A stretch of DNA of 64,000 nt from Eutreptiella sp. 'Long Island Sound 2002' (lineage: Eukaryota > Euglenozoa > Euglenophyceae > Eutreptiales > Eutreptiaceae). Both the position numbers and the translations under genes were made by a program. How positions within the stretch are numbered: the first letter of the stretch is position 1; each line of letters opens with the position of its first letter. The notes under the pieces are model-generated. The model saw only the letters and a program-made list of their open reading frames with translations. It was not told where the DNA came from and searched no databases. The stretch covers positions 57,755,919-57,819,918 of the forward strand of contig OZ038385.1 of NCBI GenBank assembly GCA_964036045.1. Reading direction: 5' to 3'. Below are positions 19,565 through 30,785 of the stretch, in pieces.

Positions 19565-22500
19565 ATGCATACTTTGCAGACCAGTACCGCAACACCGCGA
19601 GTGCAGCCGCTCAGGGCCTCCCATATTCCGGAGGGTGAGGTATGCCCACCTATCCCACAGGCAGTCTCGCATTGAGCAACCGTAGGCATATCAACGCATG
19701 GGAGGGAAGGTAAGTGCCAACAATGCACCGGGTGCAAAGTGTCTGCCCACAGACGTTTGATTCCAGCGAAGGATTGTGCTTGAGCGACGGGACCACGTTT
19801 TCAGCTGTCGCTCCTTCAACAGTTTCTGTCTGCTACTGTAGAATTTGAAGCAAGCTGTGGTCACTGGTGCGGCGGCCACAGTATTGGGTTTGTCCTCCGC
19901 AGTCGAGCCTGTGCAAGCTCAGGTGTGTGGCATGCAGTGGCACCATGGGGGTGGGTTGCTTGTGTGTGTCTGGTGTCCAATGCACACGGGCATCTACCTC
20001 CGGTACAACGACACGCACATGTTCACGTCAGGTAACCCGCACGTCACGACACGCAACAGCCGGACGGGACCTCCACAGAACTGGTGGCAGGCGGGGGGGC
20101 GGGCATGCACTCCCAGACCCAAAAGCAAGCATGGCTGGCAGTTATCATTGAGGTGAAATGTGGGGTTACAGGGCCCTTCCTACGTCTTCAGAGACTATTG
20201 AATGAAATGCATAAGGACGATGGGAAATGTGGCCCGGAGCCAGTGGCCAGTTTTGCAGTTAAACTCGCGAGAGATTGGACACCTGGTCGCCCTTGCTGCA
20301 CCCCACCCCTCCCACAATTTTTTCAGCCAGCTTTGAGTCCTGCACACGCTGGTTCCAAAACCCCTCGTCCGATCCTGATTTCCAACCCCCCTTTCTGTCA
20401 GCCGGGGCTGTTGGAAGAGCTCGGCGTCCAGTATAAATCCGCAGCCGTGACGGCGGTTAAGCCGAAGGAGGCCGAGTCCCAGGCCCCACGCAAGAAGGTT
20501 GCTGCCTCAACTGATGCGTTGGCGGAGCTGAAGAAAGGCATTCTGGCTGACGCCCCTGAGCTCACGGAGAAAGCAGTGCCAAAGAAGGAGGGTCCCAAGG
20601 CACCGCAGGCACCGGAGGCGACAAAGGCCCCAGCCAAGAAAGAGGAGCTTAAGCTTAAGAAGGTGTACACAGCCCCTGCCCCTGCACCAAGGCCTCCCCC
20701 TGTGCAAACTACCCCTAAGTACGGCCAGGGCAAGGTCTTGCCGAAGGTTGAGGAGGCTGTCCCTGTGAAAGTGGTCGAGCCCCTGGCGAAGCCAGTTGCG
20801 GCCCGAGATATTCGTAAGTCCCCGACCAAGGCCAGGCCCGCCAGCAAAGTGGTGGAGCCTGAGCCTGTGAAGGAGGCTCCAAAGGCGAAGGATGAGGGCG
20901 TTGGGTTCTTTGGGCTCAAGCCTGCACCAAAGAAGGAAGTTGTGGTCCCTGAAGTGCAGCCTTCGAAGGTGGTCCGCAAGCTCCCCAAGGAGACCAAGGG
21001 CAAGGGCGAGAAGTTGGCGGAGAAGAAGGCTGCGCCAGTGCCTGTGAAGGAGGCTCCAAAGGCTGAGAAGAAGGCTGAGAAGAAGGGCAGCAGCAAGAAG
21101 GAAAGGTGTGGCTTGTCTAGGCTGGCGTTCATGTTCATGGATTGCAGTTCTTTGCCATGACGGGCAGTCAGTGGCGGCATAACGATCAATCTCCTGTTCC
21201 CACCCACCGAAGCCTTGACCTCCCCCTTCCCCCTACCCCCAGATGGGCAGATGTGACATTTACCGAGCAACAGCCTGGTCTTCAACGGTGCACAATCGCT
21301 CTGCATCGTTCCCAATGGTTCCGCCAGGGCCGACTTCGGCTTGTTTCGTTTTCTCGCTTCTTGGCGTCCTGCCAAGCCCCCTAACCCCGCAACGCCAGAA
21401 AAACCAGACGGGACCCAAGAAAATGCCCTCCGCGGAACTGGGTGCTTCTCTCCTGGTGATGCTCGAATCTCAATTCAAACCCATCAAGTCCATATTGCAC
21501 CTGTAAGTATGTTCAGAAAGCGAGGTAACTGCATGGCAATCAATTGCACGAGAACCGAGGAGGTTGGGAAGGGGATTGACGAATGCAGTTCCCTCCCCAG
21601 GGGTAGCCTTATGAATTTTTTGGTGTTGGGTCCCAGACTGATGAAGTCCCGAAGTGTTGTCTAGCAACTGCTCATGACTGTGCGGCAAGCAGGTGAGGAT
21701 GGTGGTTGCTCTAATGCTTTGGACCTTATTTTGTACAGCATTCAGGCAAAACACTGTGTCTACTTTGTTGTAATTTGTTAAGAGCAGTTCTCTGATTTAA
21801 TGGATTAATAAAGCTGCCATGGTTTGGTGTTGACTTGCTTTGGCCACTGTGCAGTGGAAAGAAGGAGCAGAAGAAGGAGGAGAAGAAGAAGGGGGGAAAC
21901 CCTCTGTTGGGTCCTCTGCTTCTGCTTGGAGGCATTTATGGGTTGGGAGTGTACACTGATAAAGAAGGTATAATGTGTGGGTGCTTGAGATTTGTGATGG
22001 GATATGAAACTCTTGCAGTGTTGTTCACAAGTGTTGTGTGCCAATAGCAGTTTCTATGGGGGGAGGCGGAGTTCCCCCTTTTTTTTTGCAGCGAGTTTGC
22101 CATTTCATCCATTGATTGTTTGGATCTTTTGGGTTCGATTCAGTTTTCAGGATTGCAGACATGCAGATGTTGTGCATGTGAATCGCATTGCACATGTTGC
22201 GAGATCAATATCAGGATGGGCCACAAGAATGCAACTCAACATAGCCCGTCCCCTTTTGGCACCATGCTAGACATGTGCTTCGTGGTCCACCAACAGGACC
22301 GGGGGGGGGGGGGGTTCTTGGAAATTGTTGTCGGTTGGGTGTCCAACCCCCCCCCCCCCCTCCTGGGGGGGTGGGACGTTTCTGGGATTCTGGGGGGGTC
22401 TCCTTTTTACCCACTGTCTGCTGCAGTCTGCATTTCTAGGCACAACATGAAAAAAAATTTGTGAGTGTGGGCTCTATGCAGCTGACCTTGAGAAAGCTCG

Positions 22501-24887
22501 ACAGGAGCATTTGAAGTCTGCCAAGCACAAATCTTGTGTTGCTGCTTCAAAACATGCCGGGGCGCTTGGTGGTTTCAAGTTCAAACAGGAAGCAGTCTGA
22601 AGACTCCTCAAATGAGGATGGTGATTCTTCAGATGGCTCAAGCTCCTCCGATTCATCATGTGACTCAAACAGTGACGACACTGAATGGACTGCTCATATG
22701 CGCCAAAATTTCTGAAATTTCTGAAAACTGGTCCAATGCTCGTGTCTTGTGTGTCGCTTTCGTGGCTGGCTGGCTGGTTGCCCCCGGGTGGGGGTGGGAC
22801 AATTCTGGGTCTGGGTTTTCCCAAATTCTGGGTGGGTGGGTCTCGTAATTCACCCCCCACCCCCAACCCCCGTTGATATGCCCTACTGTGGAGTGCATTA
22901 CCTCAGGTTTGCAATTTTGCATTACCTCAGGTTTGCAGCACTGTCGGTCTGTTTTCAACCAATTCTTCTCAATCTTAATTTGGTCTCAGCCCCCCCATCC
23001 CTGCACCGTGCAGACAACAGGCCGGAAAGCACATATGCAGTGGATTCTTGCTCTGACAGTGTGCTTTTGACAGTGCGTTTCTCACACTGCAATTTGCATC
23101 ATCCCTCCTTCCCACTCTTTTTTGAAATTACGTGCCTTTGTGTGGTTGCAATCCAGTAGCTCTTGTTAGGTGGCAACAAGGTCAGTCCACCAAAGGCTAC
23201 AGTACATTTTCACTGAGCACATTTTATCTAGGTTCCAACCCCTTCGCCCCCCTTCCTTGGTACAGCATGTGCTGGCAGCACGTAGCAACCCGGGCCCCAC
23301 TGCAGGGCCTCAGTGGAGCGAACTGGCACACTGCACGGGCAGTGAACCCCCAAACACCTGGCAAAATGCCCGAGTATGCTGCCCACCACTGAAGGGTAAC
23401 ATGTGGTGATCCAGAACCTCCTGTCCCTGTGTTACATTTCCCACTTTTGGTGGTGGTGATCACCCTCCAAACTACGCTGCATTGGGAAACGCTGTGTGTG
23501 GAGCATGCCCCAATGGCCTAATGCAGTCACTATGCGCCCATCTTGACCTCGACCTTAAACCTAGCTCTCTTCTTCAGCTACCCCCAATTAGCCCCCCTAG
23601 GGGGTCCAAGCCATGGAGATTTGGGCAATATCAGGTAGGAATGATTTCGATGGTGTCCATTGGCCCCTGAAAGGGCTGTTTTGGGGCTGTTTGCGCCATG
23701 GTCTACCAACTTATTTGGTCGACGCAATGAGTTCCGGATGACTTTGGCCCTTGGGTCATTCATTACTGCGTGACACTACAAGCAGATGTCGACCCAAGGA
23801 TAACAAATTGGCCCCCCTCGTGGTGCCCACAGGCGTCTAACTGGCTGTTTGCGGGTCTCTTAGCCAAAAACGAAACACTGCGCTGATTTTGTGGTATTTG
23901 GGGAAGAGCAGTGGATTTGCAGTGGAGTTGCTGAAGGCAGTCGAATTTCGGCACCGGTGCACCGGAGAACAGAGCACACCTAATGAGACGATGGGTTGCA
24001 TACCAAATAGCTCTTACCTCTGGAGATTGCAGTGGATCAGTTGCGTGCGCAGAGGAATGCTGATGTACCATTTCTGAGCCTGAATCGCGTGGGCATCTGC
24101 TGGTTCTGCACTTAATTCACCCGGGCGCAGCTTGAGTATGCCGATTGAAACGGTCAGAATTTTTGCAAAGCAACGGAGATTGGTGATCAAGGCAAAGTCT
24201 GAAGAGTCCTGTACAAGGACCTGAGGTTGCGCACATACATAATTGATGATGTTCCTGATCCGTCCATGTGTGTGTGTGTGTTTCGTCCACACTGACGGTG
24301 CGCTCTCGCGGTTTGGCTCTCTGATCCCTTTCACCAAGTGTGTGTGTGTCCAGCCATTGCTGGGTCGTGCCAGAGTGTTGTGTTTTGCCTGGACTGCTGG
24401 GGACTGTGGGGCGGCAGGCAGGTCCACCGCATGGGCTCACTGATGCTGCCGTTCCGTGGAGCAGGGTTGGGGCTGGCTGTTTGTACGAAGCTCAAGGACC
24501 TCACATAACACACACTACGGTACCAGTCAATCAGTGAGTCAGTGCCAGGCGCCTTTCTGCGTGGGGACAGCACACGTGGGCAGGACAGCCAACGCACATG
24601 TTCGGTCCGGTCCTTGAGATCGGGCTGAAATCCTATCCCAAACCCAGCAATACCCAGTGAATGTCTCGGTCTCGTACCTCACATACCATACGGCACATAG
24701 TGCGAGGCTCTCTTTCAGCCCGATGCCATTTGCAGGCAGTGATTTCTTGTTTTTTTTTTCTGCAGAGAAGAAAGAGGGCTCCGAGGAATCTGTTGCTACT
24801 GAAGCACCAAAGGCGCCGGAGCCCAAGCCAGAGCCGGCGCCAGAGCCGACGGTTGCGAAGGAGGAAGAAGGCGAGTCTCAGGTTTAG
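19565..24887 (+). CDS. Five-exon gene: Lys/Pro/Ala-rich, probably plastid membrane protein
   Basis: Proposed exons: 19565-19639, 19842-19922, 20402-21105, 21855-21967 and 24766-24887, all with GT-AG introns and consistent phases, giving 364 residues and a TAG stop. Exon 1 is Ser/Thr/Arg-rich like a transit peptide. Exon 2 is a hydrophobic, Ala-rich segment (TGAAATVLGLSSAVEP) like a thylakoid-transfer or membrane-insertion signal. Exon 3 is a long Lys/Pro/Ala/Glu low-complexity tract. Exon 4 ends in a clear transmembrane helix (PLLGPLLLLGGIYGLGV). Exon 5 is an acidic Pro/Glu tail. No known family is recognised. Plastid targeting is inference. An alternative first exon is the ATG at 19698-19709 with a strong GTAAGT donor, which also joins in phase. 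Confidence 0.7.
22301..22363. repeat. Poly-G and poly-C runs in intron 4
   Basis: A run of about 14 G at 22301-22314 is followed about 30 bp later by about 14 C. Both lie in intron 4 of the five-exon gene and could pair as a hairpin in its pre-mRNA. Confidence 0.9.
22478..22713 (+). pseudogene. Decayed coding fragment within intron 4
   Basis: About 78 codons read as a Lys-rich helix (LEKARQEHLKSAKHKS) followed, after a one-base phase change, by an acidic Ser/Asp stretch (SEDSSNEDGDSSDGSSSS) and a stop. The composition is protein-like and unlike the surrounding intron. It may be the tail of an old transposon gene or a skipped host exon. No family is recognised. Confidence 0.3.
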
Positions 24888-27800
24888 ATTAAGGTATTTA
24901 TCGTGTGTTCAAGTGTGTTGCCTGCGGAACGCTGACTGTCATCCGTGCCATGTGTTTCCTTTGTGCTTCTTGCCGTGCCCTTCTCACGTTCGGCGTGCTC
25001 TTGTTGCAGGCACAAGGCTCCTACCCAAATCAATCATATAAGTCAAACCACTGACCTCATTTCTTTCAATGACCACCTGAAGGTCGTCACTTATCCATGC
25101 CCCTTGTTGCCAGTGGTGGGGGATCACCCAGGGCTTGTGCCACTTTGGGTAGGGTATCCACCCGTGCCACAGGCAGAGTATTCTTCTCCCAGTAGGCCCA
25201 TACCTAGTGTTGGAGGTCCGGAGGCCTGATACCTCGCCTCTGTGCATGCAGGAACGCGTGTCAGATGCCCAGCCATCTTATTTGAAGAATACAATGCATA
25301 TATCTCAAGTACGTGCTTGATTATCCTGTAGCAGATTTGACGATGTTTTGCTGTCGCGGATTTGCCAGGTTTTATTGTTGACAGTCATAAGTTCAGTTGT
25401 GGACAGGTTGGCAATTTTGTAGTGCATTAACGTCCATTTTGTCACATGTTGAGGATTGGCCTGATGCGCTGGGATCCAAGGGCCACTTGTATTTGCTGGC
25501 CTCTTAAGAGCCCAGGCACAGTGGAACTTTTTTTGGATGGCCGCATCGATGTCAGATGATTATACCAGAAGGTGCTATGTATATTTTGTGCCTGGGACCT
25601 GCTTGGTTTTGCAGTGTACGTGCTGATGCAGTACATTTCTTGACAATTACATGTGCGTCGTTGCCCGAATACCAAAAGGTCGTTCGGCAGTGTAATCCAA
25701 TGAAATTCAGGAAATTTCAAAGCTTTCTGATACCCCAATAAGTGTTCCCACATGGCAATGCTGTTTGTACGTGATGGTGAAATGTTTGGACAGTGTTGTC
25801 AGTATGTTGCATCCATCTCACAACGCACCAACAAAATCAATCCATGTATGTCTCCTTTTACACAGAGGAACCCCCTGCCCCACCACGCACGCGAAGATTT
25901 ACACGCAACATCAACAACAATTGTAGACAATACATTTGTATTCCCAATTTCCAAATCCAGAAAATGGCAGGAGGGGGGATTATTTGTTGACGGTTGCCTA
26001 ATGGCACCCGTGGTGTGTTTGTATCTTTGGTACCAATTGTTCATTTTCCCCATGGTAAAGGCACCTCCCCAAGGTGGCTTTTGCTTCATTTTGTTGCTGG
26101 TACTCAAAAGGCAAAAAAAGGTGTGAGGAATGAGCAATGGAATGCTGTTATTTGTTGATTTGAACAGCATACAGTTTTTTTCTGGAGGGTATATTTCAAT
26201 CTCTTCTCCAAATGCTCTCGCATAGCTAGTAGATTTTGAGGCTGGAGAGCCACCGGGGGAGAAACGGTTTGTGTTAAAATCTTCTGAGTGCATAGATGCT
26301 GTTGTAGGCAGGCTGTGGCAGTGACTGATCTCGGGGTGTCAACGCTGAGGAGCTGCGGAGAATGGAAACCAAGCATCTTCGAACAAATTTCCATCAGAGG
26401 GTAGTTTTTTGATATGTCTGATGGCAGATTTGTTTCTGCAGTGCTCCCTGCTACCATGCAATGATATAGGACCAGTTGGAGCAGATTAGCGACAGGAGGG
26501 CACAGCAGACAAAACAGGTAGAAATGCGGGCAAATATTTGAGATTAAACATCACAGGCATTGCGGATCTACAAACACGGTGTTGTTTTGACCCACCTTTG
26601 TAAGTAATGTTGACTAAATTGTTTCCAAAGCTGAAAGTTTGATGAAATTAGTTAACACATAGTGACATAAAACAGTGAACATTCTTCATAGGGGGTCATT
26701 GATGAAAGGGGGGGGGAGGGTTCTAAACATAGTGTGATGGGCATAGCACCATCTGCCACCTTTTTAACAACTGACGAGCAGTAGGAAATGGAAGACCACC
26801 CGCAGCGCATTGGCTGCAAAGACACGAACCACACAGATGTGGTACCTGATGCAACACTCTTTGCGTTATTTGGCGGTAATGACTATGCGGAAATTTGGCA
26901 GCCGTCCACACAACGGAGGATGGTCCAATCACTTATCTCAGATTCGTACTAGCAAGTGCCCACAAAGTTCTAAGAAGGGGATATAAAAAACTCTACACCA
27001 CAGCAACCGTTGGTCTCAATTTCAATATTGTTTTTTGCACTCTGACTACATGGGGCAGATTTTGAATCTTGCATCAGATTTCTCATGAACGATTCGCGGG
27101 ATGCGGTGCCGGCGAGAATTGCCATTATTATTCGTTGTTTTCTACATCTTTGATCATTTAGGGGGTTCTTGCTCTGCAAGTGCACTCAAGTTTAATTTTA
27201 GGAACAATTATTGAGGTTATCATTCGAACATAGTGGTTTGAAAAGCGTATCTTGTGGTTTTGCTTTTGGTTGTGCTTTCACTTTGCACATGATGTCTTTT
27301 TTTTGTGTCAGGGGCACTTGAATCCATGAGTTTTGATATTTCAATCGTTAGATTCTTGGATGCATGACAACGAATTTTCCGTGGTGACCATAATAATCGC
27401 AAAAACAAATGGGTTCAACATTTGGACAAGTTGCACCATCTTTTTTCGGTTAGCTTTACATTCATAGCTTCTTGTGGCTACCTGAGCAGGCATCAAGTTG
27501 ATTGTGTCCCAATTTTTTGAATTTTGCATCATCGTAATGTTTGGTGCAAAAGACATACATGGAGATCTTGGGGCACAACATTGTGCTACGATCGCGGAAA
27601 AACATTGCAATTGCCTCTACCAAGTGGAAGGAGGTTACACAGGAGGAGGCAACTAGCAAAGTAGGATGAGATTGATGTTGCCGAAGATAATTTACTTACT
27701 AATCGAGTCAAATTGCATGATGTTTAGCATGTGATGATATATTCATTATGAAGTGCAATGAACGTATTTCAGGTACAATAGCACAAGACACCATACCACA

Positions 27801-29214
27801 TATCATGTCCAATAATTGTGAGAAATAAGACTCATGAATTCGTCGTGCTTTATCTGGCTCTTCATTTCATGGTGCCAAGCCTCATGAAAAGGAAAGTGCT
27901 GGTACAGTGAAGCAATTGTGTCGCTACTTTGTATACGTTATCGACTTTGGAAATATGGGTGGAAGCTGCATATAAGTGGAAAAATGCTTCATCCTAATCA
28001 AGAACAATGAAAATGCTGTCTCGAATAATCTATATACCGACCAACTTGAAATGAGACAAGTAAATGGATGCAATATAACTGTCTACCAACCGTCAAAAAA
28101 GCCACAAACTCAACAAGTCATGAGTTCGGTCGACAATGGCGGATTAGGATGAACCACTAGCGATACTTTCATTATCTTTTTTTGAAAAAAGAAAAATTTC
28201 ATGAATTTGTGCTCTATAATGCTGTTTTCATCGTTGAGCATCGAGAATGGAAAGAATGTCGAAGCACGACCAATGGAACTGTAGAATGCGTAGCTGTAAT
28301 GTCCCTCCGGCTGACAACCATGAAATTTGCTCACAGCAAATGGTAAATGGGCGGCCGCACGATGGCCCCATTTTGTGTCCGCAAAATAGCCATTCTTTTT
28401 CCATGGCCAGTTGCTTTCAAACAATGTGGGCTAGTGCATGATAGCATTTGCAGATTCCATCTCTGGGGCACATGAAACGTTTCATAGATCATGGTTATTA
28501 GGGAGAGCATGTCCTCCGCTTAACGACACTGACCTTCCAAGACTCATGGTGTCATGGTGTCCTGTGGCGACATTGATCCCTACTGTGAGTAGATGGATAG
28601 GGAGATGATGTGTAGCCTGGACCTGCAGTTGTAATTCGTTCAAATGGACACTTTGACCTGCTTCAGCATGGAGGCAGTGTCCGACATATGCCATTGCTTC
28701 AATTTCGCGTATTGAACAGGGGCAGTTTTTTGCATTAAGTCTATTTTGGCGCTTCTTTGAGCACCATTTGCTTTTTTTAGAAAGTTTTACAGTGATTTCA
28801 ACACTGTGTTTTTGTTGCGCCTCTCCTGCTGCTTGCTGCTGGTGTAGGGTTCCTGCTGCTTGTTTTTGATGAGCAAAATGTTTTATTGTTGAAATACAAC
28901 CAATCCAGGATAACCCAAGCCAGTGATAAGCAAGTAGAAGATAAACAGGATCAAAGCATGAAGGGCTGCAGTCACAAAGAGTTAGATAAAGACCACTATC
29001 AACAATAGATCACAGCAATTAACATACATTGCAACTCAGGATGAAATATTTTACATGTTTGAGAAAAACTGATTGAAAAACTGCCCCAAGGGCTCACTCT
29101 CATCCATGGTGCCATCTTGAGATGTGCAGTCTTTGTTTTTGGGTCCCATAGGTGCTGAGGTGGCATGGCTTGTGGCGATGAGGTCACTGCCATGTCACAT
29201 GGGATATTCCTACT
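24888..29214. other. AT-richer non-coding region
   Basis: About 4.3 kb downstream of the five-exon gene. No open frame has domain-like sequence, no terminal repeats are seen, and no RNA gene is recognised. It probably includes the gene's 3' UTR at the left end. Confidence 0.6.
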
Positions 29215-29302
29215 CAGCTAGGCTGACTGGGTATTGAACCCAGGACCTCTCAAAAAGAGGTGCCCCAGCCCCCTAGGGTGCATACCACTAGGATAGCTAA
29301 GA
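29215..29302 (-). repeat. tRNA-derived SINE-like head
   Basis: On the minus strand there is an A-box-like TAGCTATCCTAGTGGTATG, then an arm with stem ACCTC/GAGGT around TTTTTGA (anticodon-like UUU), then a perfect T-arm, CTGGG-TTCAATA-CCCAG, the B box. An extra G-rich 17 nt separates the D-arm from the anticodon arm and the variable region is too short. This is therefore not a functional tRNA but looks like the polymerase III promoter head of a SINE. The SINE body would extend to lower coordinates; its end is not defined. Confidence 0.55.
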
Positions 29303-29494
29303 ATTCATGAGAAAACATAGATAATTTCATAGGCTCTGCCCTCAGTATATCAGTGCCTCAGTCGCCCAGGAAAAGATGTTTTAATGCCTATAGCTTGGGG
29401 ATTAAGGGGTCCACACAACATCCTGATTTAGTGCTTGGTTCCATAGGTCAACATGTGTTATCACCCATTTTGGTTGGGCCAATAGTAAGATAAA
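29303..29494. other. Short unassigned spacer
   Basis: Nothing recognised between the SINE-like head and the fold-back element. Confidence 0.5.
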
Positions 29495-29878
29495 AATGCA
29501 AGAGTGCTTAGAGCACCTCTAATACAACTAAAGTATACCTTTAGCCCACGCAAACTGCACCCCCTTATTTTCACCTAAGCACCTAGACTTTGTCACCAAA
29601 AAAAATAGCTTTTTTTGCCATCTTGAAAATACTGTTTTTCAAACCCTCCCAAAAAATGCATTTTTCATCTGTTTTGCCCATTTTTTGCTGTTTTTAGGGG
29701 GGCCAAATAACCATTCTTTAGTCCAAAATCAGAGGGTTCACCGGTCATTTTCCCCGAAAAAACATTTTGTTGGCTAATTTGAAGAATACCAATTTTTGGA
29801 TCGTCTGGAAAACTATTAAAGATGGGCGCTGTTCACACATCCTGTACATGTCCACATGAAAAAATACTTATTATGGGA

Positions 29879-29910
29879 GGCTGAGTGCTCGAGGCCTCGC
29901 GCACTCAGCC
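29879..29910. repeat. CG-rich palindrome 1 (one mismatch)
   Basis: A 32-bp palindrome with arm GGCTGAGTGCTCGAGG and one mismatch (T against G). First of three related palindromes inside the fold-back element. Confidence 0.9.
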
Positions 29911-30040
29911 AGCTGGAGTCACATTTTCAGGCTTTTTTGAGATCACTTTTTGACATCGGAAGTGGCATGAAGCAAGGATGGAGCAAAAGCAAAGCTGCAA
30001 GATTCAATATGGGTTAAAGACTTGCACAGCGGAACACTCA

Positions 30041-30060
30041 GTGCGCGAGGGCTCGCGCAC
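30041..30060. repeat. CG-rich palindrome 2
   Basis: 20 bp, arms GTGCGCGAG and CTCGCGCAC with GG at the centre. Confidence 0.9.
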
Positions 30061-30528
30061 TCCACATGCTAGAAGCATGGGTTTTTGAATACCCCTGACT
30101 ATTTGCATTCTGCCGATAGCCTCCAAAAGGCTTTTTGATATTCCTCCCTTTTGAAATCCTGTGAAAACAGTGAGCTCAAGAGCAGCGATTAGACTATCCT
30201 CCTCTAGAGCACTTGCTTCATACGTCCTGTGACCTAGCGCTTCTGACAAATTGTTGTACAGCCCCAAAAGATGGGAGGCTGGGCACCTCATTTGTAGGTA
30301 AACTAACTGAAAACTGTGTGTTTAGCAAGGACTGAGGGCAACCCGCCTTTTTAGATCTATTACACCTTACATAGTGCATGGCGTGTACAAAACGTCCATT
30401 GATTGACCACTCTTGCTGTTGACATGACCCGAATGCTACACCATGAGGCAGCCATGAAGACATCAGAGCCTTATTTGGCATGGAGAATTGTTTATTCAGG
30501 ACCATTGGGAAATACACATTCAGCATAA

Positions 30529-30556
30529 TTGAGTGCGCGAGGCCTCGCGCACTCAA
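30529..30556. repeat. CG-rich palindrome 3 (perfect)
   Basis: A perfect 28-bp palindrome with arm TTGAGTGCGCGAGG. It shares the GTGCGCGAGG core with the other two. Confidence 0.93.
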
Positions 30557-30785
30557 CATGCCAAAAAAATTCTTTTTTCATACCTCTGACTACTTGCATT
30601 CCGCGGATAGCCTAAAAAAATATATTTGAGATTCCTCCGTTTTTTAATTCTCAGTTTTCAGGTGGAAACACGCGGAAATTGCGCATCTTTTTTTTGCACA
30701 CAAATGCCGCCCTTGAGGTGAAAAACAGGGTGCAGTTTGCGTGGGCTAAGATACCTTAAAGCGTTGGAAAAGCACTTTTTCTTAC

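Larger units (their letters stand above)
29495..30785. mobile_element. 1.3-kb fold-back (MITE-like) element
   Basis: The ends are inverted repeats: TTAGCCCACGCAAACTGCAC with flanking TTTTCACCT at about 29540-29577 is matched in reverse complement at about 30712-30757, and weaker similarity continues outward to an AGTGCTT end on each side (about 29497 and 30778). The outer sequence resembles plant MITE termini of the GAGCATCTCC type. The interior is AT-rich, non-coding, and has two diverged copies of a roughly 100-bp block (30061-30165 and 30550-30655) and three CG-rich palindromes. No transposase; it is non-autonomous. Confidence 0.7.

Noticed and set aside
20398-21375. 325-codon minus-strand Ser/Thr/Gly-rich frame opposite exon 3
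   Set aside because: Antisense of the Lys/Pro/Ala tract; the plus strand has matching splice sites and phases.
29215-29302. Functional tRNA-Lys
   Set aside because: The D-arm to anticodon spacing is too long, the variable region too short and the acceptor arms do not pair properly; treated as a SINE-like head.
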